Shown piece after piece: positions 51,890-59,596 of a stretch of DNA of 64,000 bases; the stretch's first letter is position 1, and the number at the start of each line of letters is the position of its first letter. The notes beneath the pieces are model-generated. The model was not told where the DNA came from. It did not search any database and worked only from the letters and a program-made list of their open reading frames with translations. Origin of the DNA: Nonomuraea guangzhouensis (GTDB lineage Bacteria; Actinomycetota; Actinomycetes; Streptosporangiales; Streptosporangiaceae); the NCBI RefSeq assembly GCF_019396345.1, contig NZ_JAHKRM010000035.1:62001-126000 (forward strand). The letters run 5' to 3'. The position numbers and the translations under genes are program-made.

Positions 51890-52771
51890 TCATCGCTGGG
51901 CCGAGGTGGTGATGAGCTCGTCGGTGACCCACCGTGCGACGTCGTCGGGGTAGGGCGCCGTCAGCCCGAGGACGATGTGCCGGAAGCCGGCGTCGATCGC
52001 TTCGCCGATCGCGTCCCGGGTGATGCCGGGCTGGTCGTAGGAGACCGGCAGATGGATCGAGCGGATGATCGAGGCGGGGTCCCGGCCGATCTCGGCGCAG
52101 TAGCGGTCCAGCAGTGCGCTGCGGCGGACGACGTCGTCGATGTCGCCGCCGGGGATGTTCCAGAGGTCGGCGTGCTCGGCGACCACGCGCAGGGTCGCGG
52201 CCGAGCGCCCGCCGATGATGATCGGCGGATGGGGGCGCTGGACGGGTTTGGGGCTGCAGAACGCTCCGGTGAGCTGGACGTGGGTGCCGTGGAAGTCGAA
52301 CGGCTCGGTCTCGGTCCACAGCCGCCGGATCACGGTGCACGCTTCGGTGAGGCTTCCCACGGCGTGGGCGGTGTCGTGGAAGGGCAGGCCGTGGGCTTCG
52401 TACTCACGCCGGGCCAGCGGGTGGCCGGGTCGTGAGCCGACGCCGATACCGAAGTCGAGCCGTCCGCCGGAGACGATGTCGACGGTCGCGGCGATCTTGG
52501 CCAGCATCGCGGGCGGTCGGAAGCGGTTGCTGGTCACGAGCACGCCGATCCGCAGTCGCCGGGTCTGCGGGGCGAGGGCCGAGAGCAGCGTCCAGCCTTC
52601 GTAGGTCGGTCCGTTCGGGTCGCCGAAGATCGGCATGAGGTGATCGAACAGCCACGCGTGCTCGATCTCCGGGATCGTGTCGGCCTCGCGCCAGACCCGC
52701 ACGATGTCCTGGTAGTCGACCTGTGACGGGGCGGTCATGATCCCGAAGCGAGTCCGGGGAGTTTTGGGCAT
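51890..52771 (-). CDS. LLM-class (F420/flavin-dependent) oxidoreductase
   Basis: A protein of 293 residues. Luciferase-like TIM barrel: 'FDHLMPIFGDPNGPTYEGWT', 'VLVTSNRFRPPAMLAKIAAT', 'VDIVSGGRLDFGIGVGSRPG' and 'PPIIIGGRSAATLRVVAEHA'. These residues are typical of actinobacterial F420-dependent reductases or dehydrogenases. It is divergent from the TetR gene at 52885, with two GGAAC-N3-GTTCC sites between them, so it is a likely target of that repressor. Confidence 0.9.
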   Translation of the reverse strand: MPKTPRTRFGIMTAPSQVDYQDIVRVWREADTIPEIEHAWLFDHLMPIFGDPNGPTYEGWTLLSALAPQTRRLRIGVLVTSNRFRPPAMLAKIAATVDIVSGGRLDFGIGVGSRPGHPLARREYEAHGLPFHDTAHAVGSLTEACTVIRRLWTETEPFDFHGTHVQLTGAFCSPKPVQRPHPPIIIGGRSAATLRVVAEHADLWNIPGGDIDDVVRRSALLDRYCAEIGRDPASIIRSIHLPVSYDQPGITRDAIGEAIDAGFRHIVLGLTAPYPDDVARWVTDELITTSAQR

Positions 52772-52804
52772 GGGGCTATGCGTCCTCTGGCATCATAAGC
52801 AAAG

Positions 52805-52817
52805 GGAACCTTGTTCC
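52805..52817. promoter_or_regulatory. Operator GGAAC-CTT-GTTCC (site 1)
   Basis: Perfect 5-bp arms. Site 2 lies 24 bp further. Located between the divergent LLM oxidoreductase and TetR genes. Confidence 0.7.
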
Positions 52818-52828
52818 GATTACGATAA

Positions 52829-52841
52829 GGAACGTTGTTCC
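52829..52841. promoter_or_regulatory. Operator GGAAC-GTT-GTTCC (site 2)
   Basis: Same arms as site 1. A third copy, GGAAC-TAT-GTTCC, is just after the TetR gene at 53478, so one regulator probably binds all three. Confidence 0.7.
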
Positions 52842-52884
52842 GTTTGACAAGCTCGGCAAGTTCGGCAACGGAAGGAACGGTGCG

Positions 52885-53475
52885 GTGATCGACAGCGACG
52901 GGAGTGCGGGGGGCGCGGCCCCGCGCAAGCGGGCCGACGCGCGGCGCAACGAGCGGACGCTGCTCGACGCCGCCGCGGCGGTCTTCGTGACCTCAGGCGT
53001 CGAAGCGCCGGTACGCGACATCGCGGCCAGGGCGGGGGTCGGGCTGGCCACGATCTACCGCCACTTCCCGACCCGAGCGGATCTCATCATCGCCGTCTAC
53101 CGGCACCAGGTCGAGGCCTGTGCCGAGGCCGGTCCGACCCTGCTGGCGAGCGCCGCGACCCCGCACGCCGCGCTGGGGCGATGGATCAACCTCTTCGTCG
53201 ACTTCCTGGTCACCAAGCACGGACTCGCCGCCGTGCTGCAGTCCGACAGCGCCGGCTTCGACACGCTGCACGCGTACTTCCTCGACCGGCTCGTGCCCGT
53301 GTGCGCCCAACTGCTCGACGCCGCGGCCGCCGCCGGCGAGATCCGCTCCGACCTCGATGCCTACGAGCTCATGCGCGGCGTCGGAAACCTCTGCATCGGC
53401 GCGGACAGCGATCCCCGTTATGACGCCCGCCGGTTGGTCGAACTCCTCATAGCGGGCCTGCGCCGGGCGCACTAG
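52885..53475 (+). CDS. TetR-family regulator of the GGAAC-N3-GTTCC sites
   Basis: A protein of 196 residues from the GTG at 52885. HTH: 'LLDAAAAVFVTSGVEAPVRD', 'AGVGLATIYRHFPTRADLII'. The C-terminal helical domain is typical of the SCO1712/YcdC-like group. Two palindromes with identical arms lie in its promoter and one after its stop. It probably represses itself, the divergent LLM oxidoreductase and perhaps the DUF1707 gene. Confidence 0.92.
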   Translation: MIDSDGSAGGAAPRKRADARRNERTLLDAAAAVFVTSGVEAPVRDIAARAGVGLATIYRHFPTRADLIIAVYRHQVEACAEAGPTLLASAATPHAALGRWINLFVDFLVTKHGLAAVLQSDSAGFDTLHAYFLDRLVPVCAQLLDAAAAAGEIRSDLDAYELMRGVGNLCIGADSDPRYDARRLVELLIAGLRRAH

Positions 53476-53477
53476 GC

Positions 53478-53490
53478 GGAACTATGTTCC
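53478..53490. promoter_or_regulatory. Operator GGAAC-TAT-GTTCC (site 3)
   Basis: Two bases after the TetR stop, upstream of the DUF1707 gene. It contains an in-frame ATG that could be mistaken for the start of that gene; a start inside an operator is unlikely. Confidence 0.6.
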
Positions 53491-53534
53491 GAATGCCACT
53501 TGAGGCCTGCTTGGTGTCACATAAGGCCCTTGCG

Positions 53535-53555
53535 ATGGCGCCATTGTGGCGCCAT
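53535..53555. promoter_or_regulatory. Double TGGCGCCA palindrome upstream of the DUF1707 gene
   Basis: ATGGCGCCATTGTGGCGCCAT: two TGGCGCCA palindromes with centres 11 bp apart (one helical turn), ending 9 bp before the ATG at 53565. TGGCGTCA/TGACGCCA variants crowd the start of the DUF4097 gene at 56401, suggesting a shared regulator. Confidence 0.6.
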
Positions 53556-53564
53556 AGTTGTGTC

Positions 53565-54209
53565 ATGGATTCCGTGCCGCACGTCGAGCACCTCCCCCGC
53601 ATCGCGCGCTCGTCCGCTGGACACGCGGCGGTGGAAGTGAGCGGTCAGCCGATGACCCACCCCGCAAGACGGCTCCACGACGTCGATCGCGAACCGGTCG
53701 TCGCGCGCGTCCAGCGGGCGTACGCCGACGGCCGCCTCGGCTTCGCCGAGATGGAAGAGCGGCTCGAACGGGCTCTCACCGCCGTGACCCAGGCCGAGCT
53801 GGCGTGGGCGGTCGCCGACCTGCCCGAGCCCCCTGACGAGGTGGTCCGGCTGAGGTCCGCCAACGGGCGCGTCAGGCGGACGGGCGACTGGCAGGTCCCG
53901 CGCGTGCTCCAGATCGAGTCCGAGTACGGCGGCGCGATCCTCGACCTGTCGCAGGCCGTCATCGCGCACTCCGAGATCGAGATCGACCTCCAGCTCGCGT
54001 ACGGCTCCGCCACGATCGTCCTGCCCCCCGGCGCGACGGCGAACGTCGACGGGATGCAGACCGAATGGGGCCGGGTGATCTGCAAGACGGCGGGTCGCCC
54101 GCGTCCAGGGAGTCTGCACGTGCAGATCACCGGGAAGCTCGGCTACGGCCGCCTGAAAGTCCGCTCCACACGCCGCCCGGCCAGGAGGGCGTTCGCCACC
54201 CAATCTTGA
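53565..54209 (+). CDS. DUF1707 protein with LiaF-like C-terminal domain
   Basis: A protein of 214 residues from the ATG at 53565, which like 56401 follows TGTC directly after palindromic sites (possible leaderless start); an alternative ATG at 53652 begins at the conserved domain. DUF1707 region: 'PVVARVQRAYADGRLGFAEM' with 'EERLERALTAVTQAELAWAV' and 'ADLPEPP'. The C-terminal beta-rich part ('GSATIVLPPGATANVDGMQT') resembles the DUF2154/LiaF fold found in envelope-stress proteins. Without a membrane helix it would be cytosolic. Probably co-regulated with the DUF4097 gene 2.8 kb away. Confidence 0.82.
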   Translation: MDSVPHVEHLPRIARSSAGHAAVEVSGQPMTHPARRLHDVDREPVVARVQRAYADGRLGFAEMEERLERALTAVTQAELAWAVADLPEPPDEVVRLRSANGRVRRTGDWQVPRVLQIESEYGGAILDLSQAVIAHSEIEIDLQLAYGSATIVLPPGATANVDGMQTEWGRVICKTAGRPRPGSLHVQITGKLGYGRLKVRSTRRPARRAFATQS

Positions 54210-54218
54210 CCTCACGCA

Positions 54219-54947
54219 TTATGTGCGGTCTGTCGTCCGGCTGCTGGAGAAGAGCTGCCGCCAGCGCTCGGCTGCCTGGATCATGTCGCGACCGACGTGC
54301 TCGAAGAACTGGCCCGCGTCCTGTAGCCGGGCGCCGGCGGGTGTGCCGGCGCCGAGGACCTCGGCTCCTTCGCGGGCGAACTCGGCGAGCCTGGCGTTCT
54401 GCCGGGCACTGACCAGCCAGGCTCGGAACCAGACCTCGGAGTCGATGACGTACCGGTCGCGTCGCCGGCGCGGGTCGCGTTCGCGCCGGATCAGCTCCTG
54501 CTGTTCGAGTTCGCCGACGGCCTTGGAGATGGATGCCGGGCTGACCTGGAGACGCTGGACGAGTTCGGCGGCGGTGAGGCTGCCGCTGTCGGTGGTGTAC
54601 AGGCAGGTGAGCACCCGGGCGGTCATGCGCGGCAGCCCTGTCTGGGTCATCACCGCGGTGAACTGTTCCTCCAGTTCGTGGACCGCTTCCGGGTCTCGCC
54701 CGGGTGTCTCGCCGGCGACCGGTGGTGCCGGGGCCGGGGTCGGCCTGCGCCGGCGGGCACGGCCTTCTGTCGCCTGGTGTGCCTGGTCGGGCCGGTAGCC
54801 GCCGGCGCCACCGTTGCGGATCACCTCCCGGGTGATGGTCGAGGTCGGCCGTTCCAGGCGCCTGGCGATCTCGGTGTAGGTGAGTCCTTCGGCCAGCCCT
54901 TCGGCGATGTGCCGGCGGTCCTGATGGGTGAGCCTGCCTCCCGGCAT
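54219..54947 (-). CDS. MarR-type regulator with an extra IS30-like N-terminal HTH
   Basis: A protein of 242 residues (ATG 54947 with GGAGG upstream). The N terminus is a helix-turn-helix like that of IS30 transposases ('GLTYTEIARRLERPTSTITR', 'EVIRNGGAGGYRPDQAHQAT'). A Pro-rich linker leads to a MarR/GbsR-like winged helix ('LTAAELVQRLQVSPASISKA', 'VGELEQQELIRRERDPRRRR'). There is no transposase catalytic domain, so it is a two-headed DNA-binding regulator. Three ATTGCAACAT-type elements precede it; the divergent DUF418 gene is the likely target. Confidence 0.88.
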   Translation of the reverse strand: MPGGRLTHQDRRHIAEGLAEGLTYTEIARRLERPTSTITREVIRNGGAGGYRPDQAHQATEGRARRRRPTPAPAPPVAGETPGRDPEAVHELEEQFTAVMTQTGLPRMTARVLTCLYTTDSGSLTAAELVQRLQVSPASISKAVGELEQQELIRRERDPRRRRDRYVIDSEVWFRAWLVSARQNARLAEFAREGAEVLGAGTPAGARLQDAGQFFEHVGRDMIQAAERWRQLFSSSRTTDRT

Positions 54948-55013
54948 TGGTGTCGCCTCCTGTTGCCGCATCATCCCCAGTGCGATGAACAGTATTGCGT
55001 TCGCGAGCACTTC

Positions 55014-55067
55014 ATTGCAACATGCGGAGGGCGGATGTTGCATTCGATCTCATGTTCATTGCAACAT
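55014..55067. promoter_or_regulatory. Cluster of three ATTGCAACAT elements
   Basis: ATTGCAACAT at 55014-55023 and 55058-55067, and the inverted ATGTTGCAT at 55035-55043. They lie between the HTH-MarR gene and the divergent DUF418 gene and are good candidate operators for the two-HTH regulator. Confidence 0.65.
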
Positions 55068-55182
55068 ATGGCGCTTTCATCTGCATAAATGTCCTTAGAC
55101 TGCATCATCTGTGTTGACTATGCAGTGAAGGCAAAGTAGCTTTTGCCGTGCGCTGAACGCGTACTATCGCAAAGGAAGTGAC

Positions 55183-56310
55183 ATGACCATCACGGCGCCC
55201 ACCAGCCTTACCGCGAGATCGCTGGCGCCCGATTTGGCGCGCGGCTTCATGCTGCTGCTGATCGCCCTGGCGCACGCGCCGGCGTTCGTCAGCGACTGGG
55301 ATCTCGGGCCGGCCGCGCTCAACACGGCCGCGAAGTTCGTCAAGTCCCTGCTGGCCGACAACCAAGCCCGCAGTATGTTCGTGTTCCTGTTCGGCTACGG
55401 TCTCGGGCAGCTGGCCCACCGTCAGCAGGTCCGGGGCGGCGACTGGACCTCGATTCGGAAACTGCTCCGGCGCAGGGCCTTCTGGCTGATCGTCATCGGC
55501 TTCGCGAACACGGTCCTGCTCGTGCCGATCGACATCATCGCGGTGTACGGGCTGACCCTGCTGGTGTTGGCGCCACTCGTACGAGCTCGCGAATCGGTGC
55601 TGTGGTGGACCAGCGGCCTGACACTCATCCCCGCGACCCTCCTGCTGGCCTGGCAGAGCGTGGTCGCACAGGCGAAGCCCGTCACCATGGCGGAGTACAT
55701 GGAACCCACCTTCGGCGCCCACCTCGTCGCGAGCATTCCGACCTGGCCGGTGGAGACCGCCATCTCCACCATCATGGTGGTGCCCGGCATGCTGGTGGGA
55801 ATCCTGGCCGCCCGGCGCCGGATTCTCGACGAGCCCGAGCGCCACACGCCGTTGCTCCGCCGCATCGCCGTGATCTTCATCGGCGGGTCCGTCATCGGCC
55901 GGCTGCCCGCGGCCCTGCTGGCGGTCGGCGCGTGGACGCCCTCCTCGGCCCCGATCAGCTGGACGGTCGCCATCGCGCACGACCTGACCGGCTACACGGG
56001 CGGCATCGGCATGGCCGCCGCCGTCGGACTCGTCGCGATCAGGGCCCGGCGTGGCCGGCTGACGACGGCCCTGTCGGCGCTGGGGCAGCGGTCGCTGACC
56101 TTCTACCTGTTCCAGTCCGTGGTGTGGGTGGTGCTGTTCTATCCGTTCACCCTGAACCTGCGCGACGACATGGGCTGCGCCGCCACCTTCGCCATCGCTA
56201 TCGGGATCTGGCTGGTGTCGATCCTGCTCGCCGAGTGGATGCGCGTCGCGGGCTATCGTGGCCCGGCAGAGGTGCTGATGCGCAGGTTGTCGTACCGCAC
56301 CGCTGAGTGA
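55183..56310 (+). CDS. DUF418 membrane protein
   Basis: A protein of 375 residues with about eight to ten membrane helices. The N-terminal 'DLARGFMLLLIALAHAPAFV' and the C-terminal 'RSLTFYLFQSVVWVVLFYP' are the DUF418 family signatures, a group related in topology to acyltransferase-3 membrane proteins. No function is established; envelope or transport roles are usually supposed. AAAGGAAG precedes the ATG. Divergent from the HTH-MarR regulator across a cluster of TGCAACAT sites. Confidence 0.88.
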   Translation: MTITAPTSLTARSLAPDLARGFMLLLIALAHAPAFVSDWDLGPAALNTAAKFVKSLLADNQARSMFVFLFGYGLGQLAHRQQVRGGDWTSIRKLLRRRAFWLIVIGFANTVLLVPIDIIAVYGLTLLVLAPLVRARESVLWWTSGLTLIPATLLLAWQSVVAQAKPVTMAEYMEPTFGAHLVASIPTWPVETAISTIMVVPGMLVGILAARRRILDEPERHTPLLRRIAVIFIGGSVIGRLPAALLAVGAWTPSSAPISWTVAIAHDLTGYTGGIGMAAAVGLVAIRARRGRLTTALSALGQRSLTFYLFQSVVWVVLFYPFTLNLRDDMGCAATFAIAIGIWLVSILLAEWMRVAGYRGPAEVLMRRLSYRTAE

Positions 56311-56330
56311 CCCGCTCGACTGCCACGCGA

Positions 56331-56402
56331 TGACGCCAATATGACATCACCGATGACGCGACGACTTGTCATGGCGTCGAAATAGCGCCAGAATGGCGTC
56401 AT
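56331..56402. promoter_or_regulatory. TGGCGYCA motif cluster in front of the DUF4097 gene
   Basis: TGACGCCA at 56331, ATGGCGTC at 56371, GCGCCA at 56385 and ATGGCGTCAT at 56393-56402, the last overlapping the ATG at 56401. Same core as the double palindrome at 53535. Confidence 0.55.
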
Positions 56403-57303
56403 GGAACTTCATCCCACGTTCGACACCCCTGAGCCGATCTCGGTCAGGATCGACCTGCCCGGCGGCGACGTGCGGATCATCGCGAGCGACCGCACCGAAA
56501 CGGTCGTCGAGGTGCGGCACGGCGATGACGATGGCGAGGAGGCCGCGGTCCAGGTCGAATACGTAGGCGGCAACCTGGTCGTCACGAGCGCGAGCCGTCA
56601 AAGCTCGGAGCCGCCCCGCCATCGCGGTGGCAACCTGATCGTCGAGGCGGTGAAACAGCTGAGCCGGAGCATGCTGACCGGCGGCTGCGCATCGGTGCAG
56701 GTCACGATCGAGCTGCCGGCGGGTTCGGACGTGCACGGCCAGACGGACGGGGGCGGCTTCGACTGCTCGGGCAGGCTCGGAGAGGTCCGGCTCCGTACCG
56801 ACTACGGCGACATCCGGCTGGACCAGGCCGGTCCGGTGGACCTGACCAGCGACAGCGGCGAGATCTCCGTGGCCCGGGTTACCGGCCACGCCGAGATCGC
56901 CAGCGCGTCGGGCGAGATCACGGTCCACGAGATCGACGGCACCGCGTCGATCAGGAACGACGATGGCGAGAGCCACATCCGCGACATCACCGGCGACCTC
57001 CGGCTGATCAGCGACAGCGGCGACATGACCGTCGACCGCGCTCACGGCGCGGTCGAGGCCAAGTCCGTGGACGGCAGCGTGCGGATCGGCGAGGTCACCC
57101 GCGGGTCGGTCGTCCTGGCCAGCGAGTCCGGCGACGTCGAAGTCGGCATCACGCGGGGCACCGCCGCGTGGCTCGATGTCAGCACGGCCAACGGCAGCTT
57201 GCGTAACTCCCTCGATCCGCAAGACAACGCGGAGGGGTCCGACGAGGTCGTCGAAGTGCACGCCCGCAGCCACGACGGCGACATCGTGATCAGACGCGCC
57301 TGA
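56401..57303 (+). CDS. DUF4097 beta-helix-like repeat protein
   Basis: A protein of 300 residues made of short beta-strand repeats ('TDYGDIRLDQAGPVDLTSDS', 'SASGEITVHEIDGTASIRND', 'SDSGDMTVDRAHGAVEAKSV'), the DUF4097 'adhesin-like' pattern. No signal peptide or membrane helix, so it is probably cytosolic. Such proteins often accompany PadR or anti-sigma systems; function unknown. The ATG lies directly in a TGGCGTCA repeat, so expression is probably leaderless and tightly repressible. Confidence 0.9.
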   Translation: MELHPTFDTPEPISVRIDLPGGDVRIIASDRTETVVEVRHGDDDGEEAAVQVEYVGGNLVVTSASRQSSEPPRHRGGNLIVEAVKQLSRSMLTGGCASVQVTIELPAGSDVHGQTDGGGFDCSGRLGEVRLRTDYGDIRLDQAGPVDLTSDSGEISVARVTGHAEIASASGEITVHEIDGTASIRNDDGESHIRDITGDLRLISDSGDMTVDRAHGAVEAKSVDGSVRIGEVTRGSVVLASESGDVEVGITRGTAAWLDVSTANGSLRNSLDPQDNAEGSDEVVEVHARSHDGDIVIRRA

Positions 57304-57799
57304 CTCCGGAAGCATCCCCCAGGGCACTCGACGTAGGAGATCGCGTCCGCGTCCACGCCAGCGTCCACGTCCACGTTCGCGCCAGCCTCCGCGACCTCGC
57401 CTGGGCTCGACAACTCGCCCCGACTTCGATCACGCCGTCGATGGCGCGCAGCCCCGATCGTCAATCGACGCGTGGGTGCTCCAGCGCCACATGCCATGTG
57501 CCATGGGAGAGCTGAATCTGATCCGCCCGGTGCTGCCGGTGCGTCATAGAACGCCGGCCTGCGCAGGACGCGCCTGTCATCGTGGGTGAAGTCGGCCCAG
57601 GACGTCCACCGTGACGGAGATGTCGGAGCAGACGGTGAGCCTGTTCTCGGCCTCGCGCCAGGCTCCGCGAATATGGACGATGCAGCCCATCAGCTGACGA
57701 ACCTCTGCGTTCTATGCGATGAGGTATAAGACATCCTCATATGGTGCGGGCCCTCCAGCTGGAGCCCGGTGGGCGAACCGTCTCGATCAGGGGGAGAAC
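57304..57799. other. ~500-bp intergenic region before the CoA-ligase operon
   Basis: It holds a CGTCCACG/GCGTCC-rich low-complexity stretch (57345-57410) and no long gene. One short minus-strand frame at 57577-57690 (MGCIVHIRGAWREAENRLT..., 37 residues) reads like protein but has no ribosome site and may be a remnant. The 3' part contains the operon promoter and an ATGAGG/CCTCAT dyad. Confidence 0.5.
57719..57740. promoter_or_regulatory. Dyad ATGAGG-N10-CCTCAT upstream of the CoA-ligase operon
   Basis: ATGAGGTATAAGACATCCTCAT, 60 bp before the ATG at 57800, in an AT-rich window suited to a -10 region. Probable operator; no TetR gene is adjacent. Confidence 0.55.
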
Positions 57800-59506
57800 A
57801 TGGGTGATCGTGGTGCGGACGATGTCACGGCCTTGCCCGAGACGATGCTTGACGTGCTGGAACGCCGCGCGGCCAGCACGCCGGAGGCGGAGCTGGTGCG
57901 GTTCGAGGACGGGACGTCGCTGCGTGTCGGGGAGTGCCGCGAGGGTGCGTTCGCTGTGGCGCGGGGGCTGGCGGGTCTGGTGGCGCCCGGCGATCGGGTG
58001 GCCACGTGTCTGCGTCCCGGGCGGCGGTTGATCGAGGTGGTCTTCGCTCTGGCCAGGCTCGGCGCGGTGGAGGTGCCACTGGCTTTGGATGTACGGCCGG
58101 CGGCGGCCCGGCGGCTCGCCGGGGTGACGGGGGCGCGGGTGCTCATCGTCGGGACGGACGCCGTGCGCGCCAACCCCGATCTGCTCGCGTTGGCCGCGGA
58201 GATGTACCGCGTGGTGCTGGTGAGGGAGGGGGAGCAGGCGGGGGTGCCGGGACCGGTCGATCTGGAGGAGTTGCTCGCCGCGCCGGGCCGGCGTCCGGTC
58301 GATCTGGAGAGGTTGGCCGTTTCGCTGGGCCGGCGTCCGGTCGATCTGGAGAGGTTGGTCGCTTCGCTGGGCCGACGTTCGGTCGATCTTGGGGAGTTGC
58401 TGGCTTCGCCGGGCCGGCTTGCGTCGTGGCGTCCGGGGCCGGCGGATCCGGCCGTGGTGATGGCGACGTCGGGCACCACCGGCCGGGCCAAGGCGGCGCT
58501 GTTGCCGCATTTCGCCGGGGTCCGGCATGCCCGGCGGGTGGCCCGCACGATGGATTACGGCGCGGACGACGTGTTGTTCAACGTCTTTCCCTGGAACCAC
58601 ATCAACGTCCGGCACGCGGGTCTGCTGCCCGCGTTGATCAGCGGCGCCACGCTGGTGGCGCACGCGCGTTTCTCCGCTTCCCGGTTCTGGGAGACCTGCC
58701 GGCGCGAGGGGGTGACCGCGTTCAACTTCATGGGCGCGCTGGTGGCCATCTTGGAACGGGCTCCCGCGACCGGCGACGATGATCGCCATCAGGTACGCCG
58801 CGCCTATGGGGGACCGGCGCCCGAGGCCCTGTCGAGGCGTTTTCTGGATCGGTTCGGTGTGCTGCTGCTGGAGGCGTACGCGTGTACCGAGCTCGGTGAC
58901 GTGGCGGCGAGCACGCCCGGCGTCCGGCGGCCGGGTGGGGCCGGGCGGCCCGTACCGGAGTACGAGGTGGTGATCAGTGACGAGGACGGACGTCCTCTGC
59001 CGGCGGGACAGATCGGGCAGATCACCGCCCGGCCCAGGGCACGGTCGATCGTCTTCACCGGGTATGCCGGTGATGACGAGGCCACCGCGAAGGTTCTGCG
59101 TGACGGCTGGTTCTGGACAGGAGATCGCGGCTGGCTCGACGAGGACGGGTTCCTGTATTTCGCCGGTCGCCGCGCGGATGTCATCAGGCGGCGCGGCGAG
59201 AACATCGCGACCTGGGACGTGGAGCAGGTGGTGGCCGCGATGCCCGGCGTCCTGGAGGTGGCCGCAGTGGGGGTGCCCTCGGAGTTGACCGAGGAGGAGG
59301 TGCTGGTGGCGGTGACCGCGGCGCCGGGTGCCGTACTACGCGCGCCGCAGGTGCACGCCTGGTGTTTGGATCGGCTCCCGCGTCACGCCGTACCCCGCTA
59401 CGTGCGCGTGCTCGACGACCTGCCGCGCAACGCCAACGCCAAGGTGATCAAGGGGGAGCTGCGCGGTACCGGAGTCCCATCGGACGCCTGGGACGCCCGA
59501 GCCTGA
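57800..59506 (+). CDS. AMP-forming CoA ligase with an internal 14-residue repeat array
   Basis: A protein of 568 residues (ATG 57800 after GGGGGAGAA). ANL motifs: 'MATSGTTGRAKAALLPH', 'AYACTELGDVA', 'WFWTGDRGWLDEDG' and Lys in 'LPRNANAKVIKGELR'. It resembles crotonobetaine/carnitine-type CoA ligases (CaiC). Between the nucleotide-binding subdomains, residues about 152-207 are four copies of a 14-residue unit ('PVDLERLVASLGRR') absent from the family, an in-frame 42-bp tandem repeat. With CaiB-like and hydratase genes downstream it should activate an acid for CoA transfer and hydration. Confidence 0.9.
   Translation: MGDRGADDVTALPETMLDVLERRAASTPEAELVRFEDGTSLRVGECREGAFAVARGLAGLVAPGDRVATCLRPGRRLIEVVFALARLGAVEVPLALDVRPAAARRLAGVTGARVLIVGTDAVRANPDLLALAAEMYRVVLVREGEQAGVPGPVDLEELLAAPGRRPVDLERLAVSLGRRPVDLERLVASLGRRSVDLGELLASPGRLASWRPGPADPAVVMATSGTTGRAKAALLPHFAGVRHARRVARTMDYGADDVLFNVFPWNHINVRHAGLLPALISGATLVAHARFSASRFWETCRREGVTAFNFMGALVAILERAPATGDDDRHQVRRAYGGPAPEALSRRFLDRFGVLLLEAYACTELGDVAASTPGVRRPGGAGRPVPEYEVVISDEDGRPLPAGQIGQITARPRARSIVFTGYAGDDEATAKVLRDGWFWTGDRGWLDEDGFLYFAGRRADVIRRRGENIATWDVEQVVAAMPGVLEVAAVGVPSELTEEEVLVAVTAAPGAVLRAPQVHAWCLDRLPRHAVPRYVRVLDDLPRNANAKVIKGELRGTGVPSDAWDARA
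58253..58420 (+). repeat. 4 x 42-bp in-frame tandem repeat inside the CoA ligase gene
   Basis: Four adjacent 42-bp units beginning CCGGTCGATCTGGAG and close variants, encoding PVDLEELLAAPGRR, PVDLERLAVSLGRR, PVDLERLVASLGRR and SVDLGELLASPGRL. Same frame throughout. Confidence 0.9.
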
Positions 59507-59596
59507 CCACGTGGACCGCTGGACAGACCGGGATGGTCGCGCCTCGGCGATCCCGCGCTCTACGTTCGAGCCTTCTGCACATGGGAGGAGACCGCC

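Noticed and set aside
53484..53486. ATG at 53484 as the start of the DUF1707 gene
   Set aside because: It lies inside the GGAAC-TAT-GTTCC operator and would add an unconserved N terminus; 53565 or 53652 fits better.
54219..54947. IS30 transposase fragment
   Set aside because: Only the HTH resembles IS30; there is no DDE domain or inverted repeats and a complete MarR domain follows.
58253..58420. The 42-bp repeats as a CRISPR array
   Set aside because: No spacers: the units are directly adjacent, in frame, and inside a CoA ligase coding sequence.
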